NCBI GenBank assembly: GCA_964507445.1
Contig: CAZDQF010000002.1
Location: 1 to 64,000, forward strand
Reading direction: 5' to 3'
Length of the DNA: 64,000 nt
From: GCA-2683135 sp964507445
Lineage (GTDB): Bacteria; Planctomycetota; GCA-002687715
Positions within the stretch are counted from its first letter, which is position 1, and each line of letters begins with the position of its first letter. Of the stretch, positions 60,299-64,000 are shown piece after piece. The notes below the pieces were generated by a model. That model was not told where the DNA came from. It saw only the letters and a program-made list of their open reading frames with translations, and searched no databases. The translations under genes and the position numbers were made by a program.

Positions 60299-60510
60299 TC
60301 CGGCCGCGTCCTCGATGGCGGGAGGCGCGGCGGTGCGGCGCCCGTGACGCCGGCGCTGTCCCAGGGGAGGTCGGAGGTGCTGAGCGACTGAGCCGCTCCA
60401 CCTCGTAACCTGGATTCCCTGAAGATGCGTTGTCCGTGTGGGAACGAGAAAGCCGGTGGTCCTGACCGAGCGATCCCCGCGCTGATCGACGGTGACCCAC
60501 TGCCCTTGAT

Positions 60511-60523
60511 CCTGCGACGCAGG
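60511..60523. promoter_or_regulatory. 6-1-6 palindrome upstream of the metal-uptake operon
   Basis: CCTGCG-A-CGCAGG is a perfect palindrome ending 20 bp before the ATG of the first gene in the operon, in a position that a repressor such as Zur could use. It does not match the AT-centred Zur boxes I know, so it could also be a small terminator. Confidence 0.3.
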
Positions 60524-60543
60524 GGGTGTTAGCCTCATGCCCC

Positions 60544-60909
60544 ATGGCCTCCGCGCGCTTGTCCCCCGCTCCTGTCACCAGGTGGCTGATCGTCGTCAGC
60601 TTGGTCTGCGGTATCGGTGCGCAAGTCACGCACTCCCTGGCCCACGTGGGCGCAGCTGCCGGCCAATCGGCGTCGGCTGCCTGCGGTCATGACCACGGAC
60701 CGACGGGTCCTGATGGCCCGTCCTGGTCCTCCGGCGAGCGCTGTGTCGGCTGCGTGCTCGCCACGGAGCGGGCCACGGCGACGCTGTTCGAAGCCGTCGC
60801 CTGCTCGCCCCTGTCGCGAGCCGATGTCTCGACCCCGGCGCCTCGGGGAGTCCTCTCCGTTGGCTCCCGGCGTCTCGAGACCATCCGCGGCCCCCCTTCC
60901 TCTCTCTGA
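60544..60909 (+). CDS. Small His/Cys-containing protein, DUF2946-like
   Basis: Predicted 121 residues. ATG 60544 begins a signal or anchor segment (TRWLIVVSLVCGIGAQVTHS). The next part is metal-ligand-like: HSLAHVG, ACGHDHGP and CVGCVLA, spaced like the H.H...CxxC layout of DUF2946 proteins found beside metal transport genes. A Pro/Arg-rich tail follows. It stands 95 bp ahead of the porin gene and probably belongs to the same operon. A periplasmic metal-handling role is inferred. GTG 60526 is an alternative start. Confidence 0.6.
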   Translation: MASARLSPAPVTRWLIVVSLVCGIGAQVTHSLAHVGAAAGQSASAACGHDHGPTGPDGPSWSSGERCVGCVLATERATATLFEAVACSPLSRADVSTPAPRGVLSVGSRRLETIRGPPSSL

Positions 60910-61003
60910 TCACCTGCTGATGAACCGTCGCCGCTGACCGCGTCCGATGTGGGCGCGTCCGGCGTGGTTCCCCATTGCAAATTGATCCAGAGGGGGAGAG
61001 TCC

Positions 61004-62416
61004 GTGACTGGAATGACAGGTCGCTGGTTGGCGTTGGTGGTTGTCGCGGTTGTTACATGCACCGCGTGGGGACAGGGCACGGCGCAAGATCAACAGGCGT
61101 TCGAGAAGCTGAAGGCGCAATACGAGCAGCGCATGGCGCTGATGCAGAGCGACTTCGACGCGAAGCTCGCTGCTCTTCGGGTGGAGCTCGGGGGCGTGCG
61201 CGAGGAGCTGGCCGTCGCTGTCGTGGATCAGCGCGACGTCGCCCTGGAGGAGGCGGTCAACGGGATACTCCAACAGGAGGAGACTCGACGCGGGATCGGT
61301 GACCGCGGCCAGACGACGCTGTTCGACAACACGTTCAACCCGGCGTTGTCCCTCAGCGCCGACTTCCTGCTCGCGGTGTCGGACAAGGACGACACCTACG
61401 AGACCCTCGATCAGTTCCGCCTGCGGGCCGTCGAGCTGGGAGTGTTCGGTCGAGTGGACCCCCACGTGGCGTACTTCGCCGTCGTCCACTTCGACGAAGA
61501 GGAGGTCGAGCTGGAGGAGGCCTACGGGATCTGGGACTCCGGGATGCCGGACACGTTCACGCTCAAGGGCGGGCGCTACAACATCGACTTCGGCAAGATC
61601 TCGCCGGTGCACGACCACGACCTCCCGTTCGTGGACAAGCCGCAGGTGATCCAGGAGTACCTCGGCGGCGCACTTCGGGGCACGGGCCTCGAGCTGCACC
61701 ACTGGTTCCCGCTGGGAGAGGCCAGCCTCCTCAGGTGGTCCGCTGGCATCGTCAACTCTCTCGGCGGGGATGCCCACCCGATTTTCGGGCCTCTCGCCGG
61801 TGAAGAGCACGGGCACGAAGAGGAAGAGGGGGCGGAGCCCTTCGGCGAGCGCGACGTGGAGAACTTCGCGTTCACCGGACGCGTCACCGCCCTGTTCGAG
61901 CTGAGTGCGGAGTCGTCCTTCCAGGTCGGCACGAGCGTCGCGTGGGCTCCGGAGGAACGAGCGTTCTTCGAGCTCATGTCCGGCGACGTGATCGCCGAAG
62001 ACCTCGAGCGCCTCGTCTTCGGTGGCGATGTGACGTTCAGTTGGAGCGACCAGGCCACCGGCGAGGGGTTCGTGCTCTCCGGCGAGTTTCTCTGGTCTCG
62101 GGCCGACTTCGCGGAGGACGAGGGCGGCATGCCTGAGACCACGCGCGACGTCAGCTCCGTGGGCTTCTACGCCTACGCGGAGTGGATGTTCAACCGGTAC
62201 TGGTCCGTGGGCGCGTCCGGCGGCTGGTACGAGCACGCGGAGGACAATGACGAGGACTCCTGGGACATCGGCGCCTTCGTCACGTGGCGTGTGGATGAGT
62301 TCAACCGGCTCCGTTTGGAGGCGCGGCACTTCGACGACCCGGAGGAGGACTACTGGGGGCTGATGCTCCAGTGGACCGTGATCCTCGGGAGCCACGGACA
62401 CGGCCTGGGCTGGTAA
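61004..62416 (+). CDS. Outer-membrane beta-barrel porin of the metal-uptake operon
   Basis: Predicted 470 residues from GTG 61004, where GAGGGGGAGAG lies directly upstream. A signal peptide (WLALVVVAVVTCTAWGQG) is followed by a coiled coil at about residues 30-70 (a trimerisation-type segment) and a beta-barrel rich in alternating hydrophobic strands, e.g. LSLSADFLLAVSDK, SSVGFYAYAEWMFNRYWSVG. It ends HGHGLGW, with aromatic Trp at the terminus as in outer-membrane barrels. A His/Glu loop (EEHGHEEEEG) at about residues 267-278 suggests a metal-binding surface. Its position four bases before znuA implies zinc or manganese import across the outer membrane. Confidence 0.8.
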   Translation: MTGMTGRWLALVVVAVVTCTAWGQGTAQDQQAFEKLKAQYEQRMALMQSDFDAKLAALRVELGGVREELAVAVVDQRDVALEEAVNGILQQEETRRGIGDRGQTTLFDNTFNPALSLSADFLLAVSDKDDTYETLDQFRLRAVELGVFGRVDPHVAYFAVVHFDEEEVELEEAYGIWDSGMPDTFTLKGGRYNIDFGKISPVHDHDLPFVDKPQVIQEYLGGALRGTGLELHHWFPLGEASLLRWSAGIVNSLGGDAHPIFGPLAGEEHGHEEEEGAEPFGERDVENFAFTGRVTALFELSAESSFQVGTSVAWAPEERAFFELMSGDVIAEDLERLVFGGDVTFSWSDQATGEGFVLSGEFLWSRADFAEDEGGMPETTRDVSSVGFYAYAEWMFNRYWSVGASGGWYEHAEDNDEDSWDIGAFVTWRVDEFNRLRLEARHFDDPEEDYWGLMLQWTVILGSHGHGLGW

Positions 62417-62420
62417 GGTC

Positions 62421-63332
62421 ATGTCTATCAGGAACCTCCCAGGGATCTTCGTTGTGCTCATGGCCGTCGCCGGAACGGCGGCGGCTCAGGTCCGTGTGGT
62501 CACCACGACCCCCGACCTGGCGGACCTCGTCTCCATGATCGGCGGCGACGCCGTGAAGGCCGACAGCCTCACGGCGGGCCACGAAGACTTGCACCTCGTG
62601 CGGATCAGACCGTCACTCCTCATCAAGCTGCGGCGTGCGGACATGTTCGTACAGCTCGGGCTCGACGCAGAGCACGCCTGGATCCCGACGCTCTTGCGGA
62701 GCGCTCGTAACCCCAAGATCAAGCCGGGGGGGCCCGGGTTCTGCAACGCGGCCGCCGGGGTCAAACCTCTCCAAGTGCTTCGTCGCATTTCGCGGGCGGA
62801 CGGCCCGGACCTCCATCCTCGGGGTAACCCTCATTACAACGTGGACCCGAGGCGCTGGCGCACCGCGGCGCGCAACGTGACCACCGTCCTCAAGCGGGTG
62901 GACCCTGACAACGCCCAACGATACGCGGAGGGCCTTGCGGCCTTCGAGAAGCGGCTCGATGAGGCGGTCGCTCGATGGGCGAAGAAGCTCGCGCCCTTCA
63001 AGGGGGCTTCCTTCGTCGAGTATCACAACTCGTGGGTCTATCTGGCGGACGCCTACGACCTGAAGATCGTCGGCCACCTCGAGCCGAAGCCTGGCCTGTC
63101 ACCGACGCCCAGGCATCTCGCTGATGTGGTGAATGCGGCCAGGGTGGCGAACGCCGGTCTGATCGTCTCTCGTCCCCAGAACGCGGACATCGCGAGGCGT
63201 GTGGCCGAGAGCTGCAACGCCAGGGCCGTGGTCCTTCCGACCATGAGCAGCACCGACGGCAAGACCAAGGGATGGTTCGCGTTCATGGATTGCGTCATCG
63301 ATACGTTCGCCGAGAATCTGATCCGTCCGTGA
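62421..63332 (+). CDS. znuA: Zinc/manganese ABC transporter substrate-binding protein
   Basis: Predicted 303 residues with a signal peptide (MSIRNLPGIFVVLMAVAGTA). It fits the cluster A-I metal-binding family (PF01297): VVTTTPDLADLVSMIGG at the start, likely ligands His58 in HEDLHLV, His138 in GNPHYNVDPRRW, and His202 in EYHNSW. The linker helix and GLSPTPRHLADVV continue the family layout. No long His-rich loop is present, so Zn2+ and Mn2+ are both possible. It delivers the ion to the ATPase and permease encoded next. Its stop overlaps the GTG of the next gene. Confidence 0.88.
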   Translation: MSIRNLPGIFVVLMAVAGTAAAQVRVVTTTPDLADLVSMIGGDAVKADSLTAGHEDLHLVRIRPSLLIKLRRADMFVQLGLDAEHAWIPTLLRSARNPKIKPGGPGFCNAAAGVKPLQVLRRISRADGPDLHPRGNPHYNVDPRRWRTAARNVTTVLKRVDPDNAQRYAEGLAAFEKRLDEAVARWAKKLAPFKGASFVEYHNSWVYLADAYDLKIVGHLEPKPGLSPTPRHLADVVNAARVANAGLIVSRPQNADIARRVAESCNARAVVLPTMSSTDGKTKGWFAFMDCVIDTFAENLIRP

Positions 63333-63973
63333 CCGAGCGTGTCCGTTTCACCGTTCGGTTCTCGGGCCTCGAACTCACCTATGGGCGGACCCGCGTCGCG
63401 GGTCCGCTCGACGGGGCCCTGGACTCCGGGAGAGTGTGGGCGATCACGGGGCCCAACGGTTCTGGCAAGACGACCCTGGTGCGCACCCTCATCGGGTTGC
63501 AGCGCGCGCGGCGCGGCTCCGTGGAGGGTGTGACCGGACGGACGGTGAGCTACGTCCCGCAGCTCGGGAGCATGGACGACACCGTCCCTGTCACCGTCGC
63601 CGAGGTGGTGTCTACCGGGGGCCGCTCACGGATGCGGCGAGGTGACCGTCGGGCTGCGATCCACGAGTCGTTGGTGCGGGTGGGTATGGAGCGGTTCGCT
63701 CGCCGCCCCTTCTTCAAACTGTCCGGAGGGCAGCGTCAGCGGGTGCTCGTGGCCCGCGCCCTGTTCGCTGACGCGGAGATGGTCGTCCTGGATGAGCCGA
63801 CGACCGGCGTGGACGCTGCGGCTGCGGATGGGATCTGGGAGTTGATCAGGGATACGGCGGAGGCAGATCGGCTGGTGGTCGTGGTGACCCATGACCTGTA
63901 CCGGGCGCCCAGCTACGCTCACCGGACCCTGGTACTCGACGCAGCCGGATTGCGGGAGGCCTCTGGTGTTTGA
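63329..63973 (+). CDS. znuC: Metal ABC transporter ATPase
   Basis: Predicted 214 residues. It starts at GTG 63329, which overlaps the znuA stop (GTGA). Walker A is GPNGSGKTT (residues 41-49). The signature is LSGGQRQR (131-138). Walker B is MVVLDEP (151-157) and the switch His is His188 in VVTHDL. The size and the SYVPQLGSMDDTVPVTV stretch match the metal-uptake ATPases. It powers import through the permease encoded next. An upstream ATG at 63272 would overlap znuA by 60 bp and is rejected. Confidence 0.9.
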   Translation: MTERVRFTVRFSGLELTYGRTRVAGPLDGALDSGRVWAITGPNGSGKTTLVRTLIGLQRARRGSVEGVTGRTVSYVPQLGSMDDTVPVTVAEVVSTGGRSRMRRGDRRAAIHESLVRVGMERFARRPFFKLSGGQRQRVLVARALFADAEMVVLDEPTTGVDAAAADGIWELIRDTAEADRLVVVVTHDLYRAPSYAHRTLVLDAAGLREASGV

Positions 63974-64000
63974 GACCGTCCTCGCCGCGATCCAGAACGC
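63966..64000 (+). CDS. znuB: Start of metal ABC transporter permease (partial)
   Basis: A GTG at 63966 opens a frame (MFETVLAAIQN) that runs off the end of the window. It overlaps the znuC stop by 8 bp, as is usual in these operons, and the opening resembles the MF-start of ZnuB-type permeases. Only 11 codons are visible, so the identity rests mainly on context. Confidence 0.5.
   Translation, partial: MFETVLAAIQN

Noticed and set aside
60931..61003. Zur box upstream of the porin gene
   Set aside because: ATTGCAAATTGAT is AT-rich and partly symmetric, but no 7-1-7 inverted repeat of the known Zur type could be drawn.
1..64000. tRNA, rRNA, riboswitch or tmRNA genes
   Set aside because: None recognised by eye on either strand; a covariance-model scan would be needed to exclude small RNAs.

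Overview
The window is high-GC bacterial DNA. It most resembles a planctomycete, probably one of the deep, poorly cultured lineages. The clues are a DUF1549/DUF1553 cytochrome protein followed by a DUF1501 Tat protein, four secreted arylsulfatase-type sulfatases, an ECF sigma factor near a Ser/Thr kinase fused to an FGE-sulfatase domain, an SBBP-repeat protein, and many large secreted proteins with recurring C-terminal domains. No rRNA, tRNA, transposase, integrase or CRISPR array was seen. Taxonomy is inferred from gene content only.

Layout. 1-5.4 kb: small membrane protein, secreted protein with a domain shared by three genes here, sulfatase, SGNH/SASA esterase. 5.4-12.5 kb: exported M3 dipeptidase (dcp), a second shared-domain protein, a stretch of gene debris including a 106-bp perfect repeat, a lipoprotein, a small membrane protein and a DUF1570-like metallopeptidase. 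12.7-17 kb: small acidic protein, sulfotransferase, sulfatase, voltage-gated K+ channel with a zinc ribbon, DUF2200 protein. 17-24.6 kb: deacetylase-like protein, FG-GAP protein interrupted by TGA, di-heme peroxidase, sulfatase flanked by degenerate direct repeats. 24.7-31.7 kb: di-heme oxidoreductase with an inserted CBM6, then DUF1549/1553 and DUF1501. 31.9-41.4 kb: monomeric isocitrate dehydrogenase, thioredoxin-like protein interrupted by TGA, EEP lipoprotein, sulfatase, SBBP protein, ECF sigma factor. 41.4-60.3 kb: large secreted proteins, kinase, alpha/beta hydrolase, aminotransferase, SASA-PA14 esterase, transglutaminase-like protein. 60.5-64 kb: a zinc/manganese uptake operon (His/Cys-rich small protein, porin, znuA, znuC, start of znuB) running off the end.

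How the genes work together. Most products are exported and act on sulfated or acetylated polysaccharides (sulfatases, SASA esterases, CBM6, PA14) or are c-type cytochromes at the cell surface. The metal-uptake operon, K+ channel and isocitrate dehydrogenase are housekeeping.

The most striking observation is two otherwise intact genes (19066-20400 minus, 34394-35236 plus), each with one in-frame TGA followed directly by a Cys codon. Each also has a hairpin whose apical loop begins 19-20 nt after the TGA and has a G in its first two bases, as in bacterial SECIS elements. Both are best read as candidate selenoproteins of families I do not recognise as known selenoproteins. No Sec-synthesis genes lie in the window, so this remains a hypothesis.
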